Positions 1-8,744 of a stretch of DNA of 64,000 nt are shown piece after piece. The notes beneath the pieces are model-generated. The model was not told where the DNA came from. It saw only the letters and a list, made by a program, of their open reading frames with translations, and searched no databases. The position numbers and the translations under genes are program-made. The first letter of the stretch is position 1, and every line of letters starts with the position of its first letter. This stretch comes from Dorea phocaeensis (GTDB taxonomy: Bacteria > Bacillota > Clostridia > Lachnospirales > Lachnospiraceae). The stretch lies in contig NZ_OEPZ01000003.1 in assembly GCF_900240315.1 (NCBI RefSeq), positions 371,700 to 435,699 of the forward strand, given 5' to 3'.

Positions 1-282
1 CAAAAGATCAACGGCATCATCGGTATACATAGCATCTAGAATATGCCCTACTTCCTGATTGGTAAAGGAACCAAGAAGAGCCTGTTGCTGATCATCGTCC
101 ATGTAGGCAAACACTTCCGCCGCTTTATCCTTATCAATCATACGAAATACCATGGCGAGTTCCTGATCTTCCAATTCCATTAATAAATCTGCCAAATCCA
201 CAGAATTGTATTCCGCCATCAATTCTTTCAGTTCCAGATATCTTTTCTCCGTCAATAATTTCAGTAAACAATTTCTTTTCAT
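1..282 (-). CDS. mgtE: Magnesium transporter MgtE, N-terminal part (3' end outside the window)
   Basis: The visible 94 residues match the cytoplasmic MgtE N domain: helical repeats with 'LADLLMELEDQE', 'DKAAEVFAYMDDDQQ' and 'HILDAMYTDDAVDLL'. In the family this domain precedes CBS domains and the Mg2+ channel, and senses cytosolic Mg2+. Only this part lies in the window. The ATG at 282 is preferred because AGGAGG (complement of 291-296) sits 8 nt upstream; the ATG at 288 is too close to it. A leader ORF, an intrinsic terminator and a strong promoter lie upstream, which suggests control by attenuation. Family assignment is firm; Mg2+ as the substrate is inferred from the family. Confidence 0.88.
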   Translation of the reverse strand, partial: MKRNCLLKLLTEKRYLELKELMAEYNSVDLADLLMELEDQELAMVFRMIDKDKAAEVFAYMDDDQQQALLGSFTNQEVGHILDAMYTDDAVDLL

Positions 283-339
283 ATGCATACCCTCCTGTTT
301 TTGGCGGCAGCATTTCTCTTCCCATTCTCTTTTCAGATC

Positions 340-394
340 TAAAAAAGGGCATAAAAATACTGCCTATCCTCTTGTTTCTCTCACGGACAGGCAG
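340..394 (-). terminator. Intrinsic terminator between leader ORF and mgtE (candidate attenuator)
   Basis: On the minus strand CTGCCTGTCC (394-385) pairs with GGATAGGCAG (369-360) around a 15-nt loop, and U-rich sequence follows (TATTTTTATG, then seven T). It lies after the leader ORF stop and before the mgtE ribosome-binding site, so a transcript from the upstream promoter must read through it to express mgtE. This position is typical of an attenuator. The hairpin is seen; regulation is inferred. Confidence 0.75.
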
Positions 395-423
395 CTGATA
401 TTCTGCACTTCTTGCGTCACTTC

Positions 424-534
424 TTAAGCAGGGCAGAAACTCCCTGCATATCGATCCAACGAAGGCAGACTCATGTCGTTACCATATCCGTTTCTCACTT
501 TGTAATTCCAACTTCGCGCCGAATTACCTTCCAT
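424..534 (-). CDS. 36-aa leader peptide ORF upstream of mgtE
   Basis: A 36-codon ORF starts at ATG 534, 7 nt after a strong GGAGG, and ends at TAA 424. The peptide begins MEGNSARSWNYK and ends YAGSFCPA; no known family was recognised. It lies between a near-consensus promoter and an intrinsic terminator. A 7-bp hairpin (GTAATTC/GAATTAC, 502-527) covers its first codons, and GCAGGG/CCCTGC (428-447) covers its last codons. This layout resembles the known MgtL-type and CorL-type leader peptides, where translation decides whether a Mg2+ transporter is transcribed, but the sequence is unlike those peptides as far as I can judge. The role is inferred. Confidence 0.6.
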   Translation of the reverse strand: MEGNSARSWNYKVRNGYGNDMSLPSLDRYAGSFCPA

Positions 535-586
535 GGTCTTACCTCCTTTGCATCCATTATCAATGACTACAAGTTACGATTTATTG

Positions 587-615
587 AGTATAACGAAAGT
601 TTTAAGAAAAGTCAA
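587..615 (-). promoter_or_regulatory. Sigma-A-type promoter for the leader ORF and mgtE
   Basis: TTGACT (615-610) and TATACT (592-587) on the minus strand are separated by exactly 17 bp. Predicted transcription starts near 580, giving a leader of about 45 nt before the small ORF. It lies directly after the mnmM stop codon, so mgtE has its own promoter and is not simply co-transcribed with mnmM. Confidence 0.75.
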
Positions 616-1194
616 CTACGACTTAAAAATAAAAACCGGAATCGGTGGATGATTCTCCCTGTTGAAATAGTAATTGCAAATCACCGTATACTTCCTTGGA
701 TGAAGCGTTTTCAAATAGGCAAGGATTCGTTCCTTCTCCTCAAACCCCGTATCTCCTCCACTGTAAATACAAAGGCTCATCATCCCTCCCGGCTTCAGAA
801 GTTCCAAACCTTTTCCAATTGCCTCTATACTGGTATCTGCCTTTGTGGAAATTCTATGATCGCCGCCCGGAAGATAACCAAAATTAAAGCAAATCACATC
901 CACACTTTCCGGATTAACATACTGATCCATATACTGATGGCTAGCTTGAATAAGTCGAACACGCTCCCCCATCTGTTCTACTTTATTTTCTTTCTTTAGT
1001 AATTTTTCTGTTTCTTCCAGTGCCATTTTTTGTATATCAAAAGCTATGACTTTCCCTGCATCTCCTGCAAGCTCACAGAGCAGCAGCGTATCATTTCCTT
1101 TGCCCATAGTGGCATCAATATAAATACCGCCTCTTGCCGCCTGCGCTCGGATAATCTCATGGCACCAGTATGTAATCTGCGATTTTTTTCCCAT
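616..1194 (-). CDS. mnmM: tRNA mnm5s2U34 methyltransferase MnmM (YtqB family)
   Basis: A class I SAM-dependent methyltransferase of 192 aa. The SAM-binding signature 'YIDATMGKGNDTLLL' lies near the N terminus, 'VIAFDIQ' forms the second strand, and 'VICFNFGYLPGGDH' is the YtqB-type catalytic motif. Family members methylate nm5s2U34 in tRNA to give mnm5s2U. The ATG at 1194 was chosen over an upstream TTG because AAGGA lies 6 nt before it. The gene starts 3 nt after the Rpn gene stop, so the two are probably co-transcribed. In Bacillus, ytqB follows ytqA; here the YtqA homologue is about 13 kb away at 14249-15172. Confidence 0.85.
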   Translation of the reverse strand: MGKKSQITYWCHEIIRAQAARGGIYIDATMGKGNDTLLLCELAGDAGKVIAFDIQKMALEETEKLLKKENKVEQMGERVRLIQASHQYMDQYVNPESVDVICFNFGYLPGGDHRISTKADTSIEAIGKGLELLKPGGMMSLCIYSGGDTGFEEKERILAYLKTLHPRKYTVICNYYFNRENHPPIPVFIFKS

Positions 1195-1196
1195 AG

Positions 1197-2177
1197 CTAT
1201 TCCTTCCAATACTTATCCATATATCTCAGAACCTCTTCTGTAGACAACCTGAATTTCTGTGTAACCTTATCTTGAACCTCTTCTTTCATCATCTCTATTT
1301 CCTGCAACGCTTCTATATATGCCTGTATTCCACCTTCTCTCCATCCCTCTGCAATTCCCTCTTCTCGTCCTTCTTCTCGTCCTTCTTCTCGTCCTTCTTC
1401 TCGTCCTTCCTCTCGTCCTTTTTCTCGCCCTTCTTCTCGTCCTTCCGCAAACCCTTTTGCATGTCCCATGCGCCAACCGCTATTAATCATATGATTATAA
1501 TCGCGAATCGCTTTCTGTCTTTCCTCATACTCCAGACGTTTTTCTTCATCTGCACTTAAATTCACCAATCGATTATATGCCTTTTCCCTATATTCATCTC
1601 CCTGAACAGCCATTTTCATTTCCTCCCTGCTCTCTGCGTTAAAGAAACGTGCCCATCTAAGAAGTTCCGTCTCCGAATATTGATACTTTTTAAGTTTTGG
1701 AAGCTCTAATACATGAATTTCCATCTTATCGGTATACAATATTTTTCTCTTATCTTCCCAGATATGGAATCTAGAATAATATTCCCTGTCATCAAACAGT
1801 GTGAAATTTAATATCCCTATATGAATACACTTCTTCAACTCATGATAATCTTCTCCCTCATGGATTTGATCAGCAAACATCTTGCAGAGATAAAATAAAG
1901 AGCGTTCTACCCAATAATCATAGGCAATTACCTGCATCTCGATATCTATCTGAGAACCATCTTCTAGCACGACTCTTACATCCAGGATCCCCAGCTTATC
2001 CTTCTTATGCTGTTTTCGTAAATAGGTCGGCAACAACTCTGTTCTCTTGATGCGATCCGGCTTTATATCCAAAACCGCCGCTACAAATCCTCGTCTCACA
2101 TCTTCATCTGCTAGAAGTTCCTTGAAACAAAAATCCACTTTAGGTGACATAATAAATGTGTTGTCATTGTTTTTCAT
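1197..2177 (-). CDS. Rpn family recombination-promoting nuclease / PD-(D/E)XK transposase-like protein
   Basis: A 326-aa protein of the Rpn/TIGR01784 family. These are PD-(D/E)XK nucleases related to transposase_31 that cut DNA and promote RecA-independent recombination. The motif 'GILDVRVV' (Asp66) and 'IDIEMQ' (Glu80, Gln82) give the usual D...ExQ site. The C-terminal third holds a run of Glu-Glu-Gly-Arg repeats encoded by a 12-bp tandem repeat. ATG 2177 was chosen because GGAAGGAG precedes it by 7 nt. A good promoter lies upstream. Such genes are often multicopy in Lachnospiraceae. The assignment is firm; the biological role is unclear. Confidence 0.85.
   Translation of the reverse strand: MKNNDNTFIMSPKVDFCFKELLADEDVRRGFVAAVLDIKPDRIKRTELLPTYLRKQHKKDKLGILDVRVVLEDGSQIDIEMQVIAYDYWVERSLFYLCKMFADQIHEGEDYHELKKCIHIGILNFTLFDDREYYSRFHIWEDKRKILYTDKMEIHVLELPKLKKYQYSETELLRWARFFNAESREEMKMAVQGDEYREKAYNRLVNLSADEEKRLEYEERQKAIRDYNHMINSGWRMGHAKGFAEGREEGREKGREEGREEGREEGREEGREEGIAEGWREGGIQAYIEALQEIEMMKEEVQDKVTQKFRLSTEEVLRYMDKYWKE
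1357..1440 (-). repeat. Seven tandem 12-bp repeats inside the Rpn gene
   Basis: Seven consecutive 12-bp units read CCTTCTTCTCGT on the plus strand, with small variations in units 1, 5 and 6. Each encodes four residues of the (R-E-E-G)n tract, so changes in copy number stay in frame. This is a candidate slippage site that could change linker length between strains. Confidence 0.9.
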
Positions 2178-2239
2178 CTTTGCACTCCTTCCTTTGTAGG
2201 AAAGATAAATTACTTGCACAAAGATAAACTTATACCCCT

Positions 2240-2268
2240 ATTATAAGGATACTCCTGCAAATATACAA
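2240..2268 (-). promoter_or_regulatory. Promoter of the Rpn-mnmM transcription unit
   Basis: TTGTAT (2268-2263) and TATAAT (2245-2240) on the minus strand are spaced by 17 bp. The Rpn start codon lies about 60 nt downstream. Confidence 0.6.
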
Positions 2269-2390
2269 CTGCTTTCCCACGATATTCTGTTTACAACTTT
2301 TAATCCTTTGGTATTCTCTGACCGAATCGTCATAAATGATATCAGAATCATCAAAATAGAATTCTTTGATAGGCTAAGTATAAGATAAAA

Positions 2391-2439
2391 TTTCAAAAAA
2401 CTCAAGCCGCTTTGAAAAAGATGCTTGAGTTTTTTGAAA
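2391..2439. terminator. Bidirectional intrinsic terminator downstream of polC
   Basis: A perfect 17-bp inverted repeat (2391-2407 and 2423-2439) has A-runs in one arm and T-runs in the other, so it can work in both directions. It lies about 80 nt after the polC stop. The rest of the 340-bp gap between polC and the Rpn gene holds only the Rpn promoter. Confidence 0.85.
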
Positions 2440-2517
2440 TGCTTTTTTGAAAAGATAGGAAAAGCGGCATCACGCGGATAATCCAGTATCACAAACTGCC
2501 AAACGTATATGTAATAA

Positions 2518-5500
2518 TCAAAAATCAAACAACGATAACTGATTGGACTCCGGAAGATCTCCCAAAAGTCCCAGATCCCCCATATAGTCAATCACCGTCT
2601 TACTTGCTTTCGTTCGCTGCCTAAAATCATCTCGGGATAAATATGGACCATCTTTGGCTGCCTCTTCCACTGCTTCCGCCGCCTTTTCTCCCATACCATC
2701 AATACTGGAAAAAGGAGGCATCAACTTTCCGTCAATAATCTGGAACTTGGTTGCCTTTGCACGGTAGATATCAATCGGCAGGAATTCATATCCTCTGGCA
2801 TACATCTCCTGAACAATATGCATATCCTTCATTGTGTCCTGTTCCTTCTTACTTAAGGTCGCTGATCTTCGATTATAATCATCGATATAGTACTGTAACT
2901 TCTCCTTGCCCTGACACATAATTTCATAAGAAAATGCATCCGCACGAATCCCAAAATAAGCTCCGTAATAAGCAAGCGGATAATTAATTTTACAGTAAGC
3001 AATCCGATACGCCATCATAACATAAGCTGCTGCGTGGGCTTTGGGGAACATGTACTTGATCTTTTCGCAAGACCAAATGTACCAGTCCGGCACATCATGT
3101 TCTGCCATATCCTTCTTAAATTCCGGCCACTCTTTACATTTTCCCTTCGCCACCGTTCCCTTTCGGACACGCTCCATAATGGTAAAGGATTCCTCACTGT
3201 CCAGTCCTTTATTAATCAAATATGTCATAATATCATCTCGCGTACAAATCGCTGTAGAAATGGTGGCCTTCCCGCTTCGGATCAGTTCCTGGGCATTATT
3301 AAGCCATACGTCTGTTCCATGAGAAAGACCCGAAATACGTATTAGATCTGACAAGGTTTGCGGTTTTGTATCCACAACCATCTGAATAACAAAATCCGTA
3401 CCAAATTCCGGGATTCCCAGACATCCTACCGGACATCCTCCAATATCGTCCGGCTTGATTCCCAGGACTTCCGTCCCATGAAACAACGCCATTACATCCT
3501 GATCATCCAGCGGAATATCCGTTGCCACGAACTTATGATCCGTCTCATTATACTCATTATCCATAGCAGGAGAACTAATGTATTCTTCCAGCGTCTTAAT
3601 CATGGTCGGATCATCATGCCCCAGAATATCCAGCTTCAGCAGGTTATGATCAATGGAATGGTAATCAAAGTGAGTTGTAATAATGTCCGTCTGCGTATCA
3701 TTAGCCGGATGCTGCACAGGTGTAAACGAATTAATTTCTTCTCCCAGCGGAAGTACGATAATTCCTCCAGGATGCTGACCGGTACTTCTTCTAATTCCAG
3801 TACATCCTTGTACAATCCGGTCAATTTCACAGTTTCGTTTTCCCTGTCCGCGCTCCTCATAATAGTTCTTTACATATCCAAATGCCGTCTTATCCGCCAG
3901 TGTTCCAATGGTTCCGGCACGGTAAGTCTGACCGGCTCCAAAAATAACCTCCGTATATTTATGTGCATTACTCTGATAATCTCCAGAGAAATTCAAGTCG
4001 ATATCCGGCTCCTTATTTCCTTTAAATCCCAGGAATGTCTCAAACGGAATGTCAAATCCGTCTTTCACCAAAGGTTCCCCACAGACCGGACATGCCTTAT
4101 CCGGCATATCCCATCCGCAGCCGCCTGCATAAGCTCTTACCTCATCCGATTCAAAATCACTGTAATGACATTTTTTACAATAATAATGCGGGCTCAGCGG
4201 ATTTACCTCTGTAATTCCCGCCATAGTCGCGACAAAGGAAGATCCGACAGAACCTCGGGAACCAACCAGATACCCATCCTCATTGGACTTCCACACCAGC
4301 TTTTGGGCAATGATATACATTACGGCGAACCCATTGGAAATAATCGAATTCAGCTCTCGCTCCAACCGCTCTGTTACCACCTCCGGTAAATTCTCTCCAT
4401 ACATGGAATGCGCCTTATTATAACAGATCTCTCTTAACTGTTTGTCCGAATCCGGAATCACCGGCGGGCATTTATCCGGCCGAATCGGCGTAATCTTTTC
4501 CACCATATCTGCAATTCGATTGGGGTTATCAATTACAATCTCTCTCGCCTTTGCAGATCCCAAATACTCAAATTCCTCCAGCATCTCCTCCGTCGTCCGG
4601 AAGTAAAGAGGCGCCTGATCATCCGCGTCTCCAAATCCTTTTCCTGCCATAATAATCCGACGGTACACTTCGTCCTCCGGATCCATAAAATGTACGTCAC
4701 AGGTACCCACTACCGGCTTTCCGAATTTTTCTCCCAGCTGTACAATCTTCCGATTCAGATTTCGAATATCTTCCTCACTGTTCACATTTCCCACACGATC
4801 GCTGGCAATCATAAACCGGTTGTTTCCCACGGGCTGAATCTCCAGATAATCATAGAAGTTTACAATTTTGGCAACCCGCTCATCCGACTTTTCATTTAAC
4901 AGCGCCTGATAGAGTTCTCCTGCCTCACAGGCACTTCCCACTAAAAGCCCTTCCCGGTATTTGGACAATTCACTCTTTGGAATCCTGGGACGATGCGCGT
5001 AATATTCCAAATGGGACTTGGAAATCAACGTATAGAGATTCACCCTTCCTACCTCATTGCAGGCAAGAATAATGACATGATAAGTCGGAAGCTTACGCAC
5101 TGCATTTGCATTGTGAGCTCCAAACTGATTTAACTTGCGCAGGCTGTCCACATTCCGATCACGAAGCATCTCTACAAACTTCACAAAAATCTCTGCTGTT
5201 GCTCCTGCATCGTCCACCGCCCGATGATGATTCTCCAGAGAAATATGCAGCGCATTTGCCACCACGTTCAGTTTGAACTTTGAAAGTGTCGGCAATAAAA
5301 TCCGTGCCATCGCAACCGTATCCACCGATGTGAAATCAGGTATCCTATCCTGATACCGACAATTTTGTTCAATAAATCCCACATCGAAGGATGCATTATG
5401 AGCCACCAAAACCGCATCGCCTACAAAGGCAAGAAACTTAGGAAGTACCGTCTCAATATCCGGCGCATCCATCACCATCTGATCAGTAATACTGGTCAGC

Positions 5501-7041
5501 TGTGTGATCTGGAACGGTATCGGAACCTTCGGATTGACAAAAGTACTAAAGCGCTCTGTAATCTTGCCCCGCTCCACTTTCACCGCTCCGATTTCAATAA
5601 TTTTATCTTTAATCGGACTAAAACCTGTCGTCTCTAAATCGAAAACCACATAGGTATCATCCAGCATCTGCCCCTTCTCATTCACTGCCACGTCAGTCAG
5701 ATCGTCTACCAGATACCCTTCTACTCCGTAAATCACCTTGAACGGATCGTCCTTATCAAGGCCTTCAATATAATGATTGGCATCCGGGAAGGACTGAACC
5801 ACTCCATGATCCGTGATGGCAATCGCCTTATGTCCCCAGTCATGGGCTCTTCTCACCAGATTCTGCACCTCGGAAACGCCGTCCATATCACTCATCTTTG
5901 TATGACAGTGAAGCTCCACTCTCTTCTCCGGCGACGTATCATTTCTGGATTCCGTAAAATCACTAATCTTTTTAATTCCCGTGACAGAACCAATCGTCAG
6001 CTCCCCGTCAAATTTATCAAGGGTAGTCACTCCTTTGATTTTAAGGAATGCCCCCTTCTTCACATCCGCAAGGATATCCGCAAGCTGGTCGTTACGCACG
6101 AACATTTTCACCATGATGGTATCCGTAAAGTCTGTCACTGCATACATAACGATTGTCTTCTCATTTCGAATCTCACGGGTATCGAAACTGATTACCTTTC
6201 CACGGATGGTAATCTCGCCCATCTCTGTCACTACCTGACGAAGTTCAATCGCTTCCTCTTCAAAGTCTCGTCCATACACCAGATTTGGATCATCAGAACT
6301 TCGTTTTCCAAAGCCATATCCGTCTCGTTTTCCTCTTCCATAAAATGCCTTTTTGCCGTTTGTTTCCCCGGATACCGCCGCTTTCGCTCCTCCCTTTGCC
6401 GCCTCTTTTTTCTCCTGCTTTGCTTCTTTTTCTTCCTGCTTTCTAGCCTTTTCTTCCTGCACAGAAGCTGCATGTTCACAAATAGCGTCTATTTCTTGCT
6501 GAAGCCTTACCTCATTATGCTTCAGACTGCTCTCCTTCGCTTCCTGATACTTGACGCGAATTTCAACAGGACGTCCGAACCGGTTTTGAAACACGTCCGT
6601 CAAATACCCTACCAAAGACTCCTTCTTCCCTCTGGCCACAATGGTATCGGTCAGTGTCAGGCAGAGAATATTTTCCTCCTCGAACTCATAGGTTCCGCTC
6701 TGCAGCATATTTCGCTCTACGACACTGCGGTCATCCAGCTCTAAAAGGAAACTATCCCAATAAAGTTCCATCAGGTTCTCTGGCGTATACTGCTCCGACA
6801 GTTCATACTGATCCTGTACTTCAATCCGAATCAGACTTCTCGCAAACATCTGATCCTTGATTCTTTTTTCTAGATCATAAATCTCTTTTTTCTGAATCAA
6901 GTGTCTGCTTCGCAAATGCACCCGGATAAACTCCCGGGATGAATTGGTCGCAACCTTTAAGACCTCCACGCTCTCCAACAGCATCCTAAGTTCTTCATTC
7001 ATTTTTAATGTTGGAAATACTTCAAAAAACGGTTTACTCAT
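2518..7041 (-). CDS. polC: DNA polymerase III, PolC-type alpha subunit
   Basis: At 1507 aa this is the Gram-positive replicative polymerase. In order it shows an N-terminal region with a Lys/Glu-rich linker (around residues 190-225), an OB fold, a PHP domain ('ELHCHTKMSDMDGV') split by a DnaQ-type 3'-5' exonuclease ('YVVFDLETTGFSP'), a zinc module ('CKKCHYSDF' ... 'CPVCGEP'), and the polymerase core with the 'PDIDLNFSGDYQ' catalytic aspartates. The start overlaps the ispG stop by 8 bp, so the two are translationally linked. The dxr-rseP genes that often precede ispG in Firmicutes are not next to it here. Confidence 0.97.
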   Translation of the reverse strand: MSKPFFEVFPTLKMNEELRMLLESVEVLKVATNSSREFIRVHLRSRHLIQKKEIYDLEKRIKDQMFARSLIRIEVQDQYELSEQYTPENLMELYWDSFLLELDDRSVVERNMLQSGTYEFEEENILCLTLTDTIVARGKKESLVGYLTDVFQNRFGRPVEIRVKYQEAKESSLKHNEVRLQQEIDAICEHAASVQEEKARKQEEKEAKQEKKEAAKGGAKAAVSGETNGKKAFYGRGKRDGYGFGKRSSDDPNLVYGRDFEEEAIELRQVVTEMGEITIRGKVISFDTREIRNEKTIVMYAVTDFTDTIMVKMFVRNDQLADILADVKKGAFLKIKGVTTLDKFDGELTIGSVTGIKKISDFTESRNDTSPEKRVELHCHTKMSDMDGVSEVQNLVRRAHDWGHKAIAITDHGVVQSFPDANHYIEGLDKDDPFKVIYGVEGYLVDDLTDVAVNEKGQMLDDTYVVFDLETTGFSPIKDKIIEIGAVKVERGKITERFSTFVNPKVPIPFQITQLTSITDQMVMDAPDIETVLPKFLAFVGDAVLVAHNASFDVGFIEQNCRYQDRIPDFTSVDTVAMARILLPTLSKFKLNVVANALHISLENHHRAVDDAGATAEIFVKFVEMLRDRNVDSLRKLNQFGAHNANAVRKLPTYHVIILACNEVGRVNLYTLISKSHLEYYAHRPRIPKSELSKYREGLLVGSACEAGELYQALLNEKSDERVAKIVNFYDYLEIQPVGNNRFMIASDRVGNVNSEEDIRNLNRKIVQLGEKFGKPVVGTCDVHFMDPEDEVYRRIIMAGKGFGDADDQAPLYFRTTEEMLEEFEYLGSAKAREIVIDNPNRIADMVEKITPIRPDKCPPVIPDSDKQLREICYNKAHSMYGENLPEVVTERLERELNSIISNGFAVMYIIAQKLVWKSNEDGYLVGSRGSVGSSFVATMAGITEVNPLSPHYYCKKCHYSDFESDEVRAYAGGCGWDMPDKACPVCGEPLVKDGFDIPFETFLGFKGNKEPDIDLNFSGDYQSNAHKYTEVIFGAGQTYRAGTIGTLADKTAFGYVKNYYEERGQGKRNCEIDRIVQGCTGIRRSTGQHPGGIIVLPLGEEINSFTPVQHPANDTQTDIITTHFDYHSIDHNLLKLDILGHDDPTMIKTLEEYISSPAMDNEYNETDHKFVATDIPLDDQDVMALFHGTEVLGIKPDDIGGCPVGCLGIPEFGTDFVIQMVVDTKPQTLSDLIRISGLSHGTDVWLNNAQELIRSGKATISTAICTRDDIMTYLINKGLDSEESFTIMERVRKGTVAKGKCKEWPEFKKDMAEHDVPDWYIWSCEKIKYMFPKAHAAAYVMMAYRIAYCKINYPLAYYGAYFGIRADAFSYEIMCQGKEKLQYYIDDYNRRSATLSKKEQDTMKDMHIVQEMYARGYEFLPIDIYRAKATKFQIIDGKLMPPFSSIDGMGEKAAEAVEEAAKDGPYLSRDDFRQRTKASKTVIDYMGDLGLLGDLPESNQLSLFDF

Positions 7042-8092
7042 TCCAGTGCAACAACTCCTGCCTAAGTGTTTCTAATAATTCTTCTTCTTTTACCTTCTTC
7101 ACAATCTCACCCTTCTTAATCAGAAGGCCTTCTCCGATTCCTCCGGCGATTCCAATATCGGCTTCCTTTGCCTCTCCCGGGCCGTTCACCACACAGCCCA
7201 TTACTGCCACCTTAATATCCAGCGGAATATCCTCTACCATCTGTTCCACCTGATTTGCCAAACCGATAAGATCTATCTTCGTTCGTCCGCAAGTCGGGCA
7301 GGATACCACTTCAATTCCACCTTTCCGAAGTCCCAGCGTCTTTAAGATCAATTTCGCAGAACGAATTTCCTCCACCGGATCCCCCGTTAAAGATACCCGG
7401 ATGGTATCTCCGATTCCCTGATGCAAAATCAGCCCCAAACCTATGGAAGACTTAATATTTCCTGCCGTCACTGTCCCGGACTCGGTGATTCCCACATGCA
7501 GAGGATATGGACACACATCTGCAATCAGCTCATGCGCCCTGACACACATCAGTACATCGGAAGACTTGATACTGACTACCAGCTTATCATAGCCCATCTC
7601 TTCAATCAGGCGTACCTTATCAAGGGCACTTTCTACCAGCCCTTCCGCCGTCACTTTGCCATATTTTTCCACTAATTCCTTCTCTAGAGACCCACTGTTT
7701 ACACCGACACGAATCGGAACCTGATATTCCTTAGCCTTATCGACTACGGCCTGGATTCTGTCTCTGCTTCCAATGTTTCCGGGGTTTATCCGAATCTTGT
7801 CCGCCCCGTTCTCAATCGCCGCAATTGCCAGCCGATAATCAAAATGAATATCGGCCACCAGCGGAATATGAATTTCTTTCTTAATCTCACGAAGCGCCTC
7901 CGCTGCCTCCATCGTAGGGACAGCACAGCGGATGATCTCGCATCCAGCCTTTTCAAGTGCCAAAATCTGCGCCACTGTCGCCTGCACATCCTCCGTCTTC
8001 GTATTCGTCATAGACTGGATTGCCACCGGATTTCCTCCACCAATCGTTACACTGCCAATCTGTATCTGTTTCGTCTCGTCTCTTCGCATCAT
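7034..8092 (-). CDS. ispG: 4-hydroxy-3-methylbut-2-en-1-yl diphosphate synthase (flavodoxin) IspG
   Basis: This 352-aa enzyme makes HMBDP from MEcPP in the MEP isoprenoid pathway and carries a 4Fe-4S cluster. The TIM-barrel start 'VTIGGGNPVAIQSMTNT', 'INPGNIG' and the C-terminal cluster motifs 'VSCPTCGRT' and 'MGCVVNGPGEAKEADIG' are all present. Two ATG codons in a row (8092, 8089) follow AAAGGATGTAAGGA. A strong terminator ends only about 20 bp upstream, leaving no room for a promoter after it. Confidence 0.96.
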   Translation of the reverse strand: MMRRDETKQIQIGSVTIGGGNPVAIQSMTNTKTEDVQATVAQILALEKAGCEIIRCAVPTMEAAEALREIKKEIHIPLVADIHFDYRLAIAAIENGADKIRINPGNIGSRDRIQAVVDKAKEYQVPIRVGVNSGSLEKELVEKYGKVTAEGLVESALDKVRLIEEMGYDKLVVSIKSSDVLMCVRAHELIADVCPYPLHVGITESGTVTAGNIKSSIGLGLILHQGIGDTIRVSLTGDPVEEIRSAKLILKTLGLRKGGIEVVSCPTCGRTKIDLIGLANQVEQMVEDIPLDIKVAVMGCVVNGPGEAKEADIGIAGGIGEGLLIKKGEIVKKVKEEELLETLRQELLHWNE

Positions 8093-8112
8093 TTCCTTAC
8101 ATCCTTTCTCTT

Positions 8113-8170
8113 AAAAAAAGCCCCTCTATCCGTCACCCTGCCCGGACAGCCTGGTGTGACAATAGAGGGT
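8113..8170 (-). terminator. Strong intrinsic terminator directly upstream of ispG
   Basis: On the minus strand a long stem (CCCTCTAT with ATAGAGGG, then GTCAC with GTGAC, then an inner GC-rich part) is followed by seven T. It ends the transcript of the gene at 8180-8641. Because only about 20 bp separate it from the ispG start, ispG-polC expression must depend on read-through or on a promoter overlapping the hairpin. Confidence 0.85.
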
Positions 8171-8179
8171 CTGCCTATA

Positions 8180-8641
8180 TTACTCTTGTATAAATGTCAA
8201 CTGTTCCCCGTACTCTCGTTCTACCAGAGTCAGCCGTTCCTGCTCCACACTGTAGTCAAAAGAAGTTACAATCGGGGCAAGTGCATTCTGAAGTGTTTCC
8301 GTTGTATACTGACCGTCTGATTTTTCCGCCAGACGATTAAGTTCTTCCTCATCCATCTTGATCGTCACCGTCTTGTTTTCCTTATCGATAGAATAAGGAA
8401 GTACAACCTCCACACTGGTTTCCTCTGCGATCTCCGGTATTGTCACCACCACAGTCCCCTTACTCTTTACCTTCAGATTATATCTTCCGTCTTCTCCGAT
8501 CCAGTTCCCCTCCAATGGGTTCGTGGTAAACATCTTAGTCAGGATATAGACAGCAATCAGAATAATCAACGCTGTAGATACCAAAAAGGTAATTCTCCAC
8601 AACTTACTTCTCTTTGCTTCATCATTTTTTGCTACTATCAT
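8180..8641 (-). CDS. Membrane-anchored protein of unknown function (153 aa)
   Basis: No family was recognised. Residues 1-12 are basic, residues about 14-36 form one transmembrane helix, and the rest is a polar domain rich in beta-strand-like segments ('LEGNWIGEDGRYNLKVKSKGTVVVTIP'). The pattern suggests a small lipocalin-like or DUF-type extracytoplasmic domain. It ends in the terminator just before ispG. The last codons contain TTGACA (complement of 8196-8201), a possible -35 element, but no good -10 follows at the right distance. Confidence 0.7.
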   Translation of the reverse strand: MIVAKNDEAKRSKLWRITFLVSTALIILIAVYILTKMFTTNPLEGNWIGEDGRYNLKVKSKGTVVVTIPEIAEETSVEVVLPYSIDKENKTVTIKMDEEELNRLAEKSDGQYTTETLQNALAPIVTSFDYSVEQERLTLVEREYGEQLTFIQE

Positions 8642-8744
8642 TTATGTCATTCCTCTCAACGCTTCATACTTGAACTGCTCGTTTTGTTTCATTCCAAATT
8701 ATAGGTGCTTTTTGACACAGTGTCAACGAAAAACTATCTGTCTC

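Noticed and set aside
300..600. M-box (ykoK) magnesium riboswitch upstream of mgtE
   Set aside because: The conserved M-box blocks (such as GUUAGGUGAGGCUCCU) are not seen; the leader instead contains a small ORF and a terminator.
412..999. Long plus-strand open frame of 195 codons
   Set aside because: It lies antisense to mnmM and the leader ORF, has no ribosome-binding site and no family resemblance.
1357..1440. Possible CRISPR-like array
   Set aside because: The units are 12-bp tandem repeats with no spacers and they encode in-frame codons of the Rpn protein.
3358..4389. Plus-strand open frame of 343 codons
   Set aside because: It is antisense to the well-conserved polC catalytic region, with basic, low-complexity composition and no start signal.
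5773..6744. Plus-strand open frame of 323 codons
   Set aside because: It is antisense to the N-terminal part of polC and shows no recognisable protein features.
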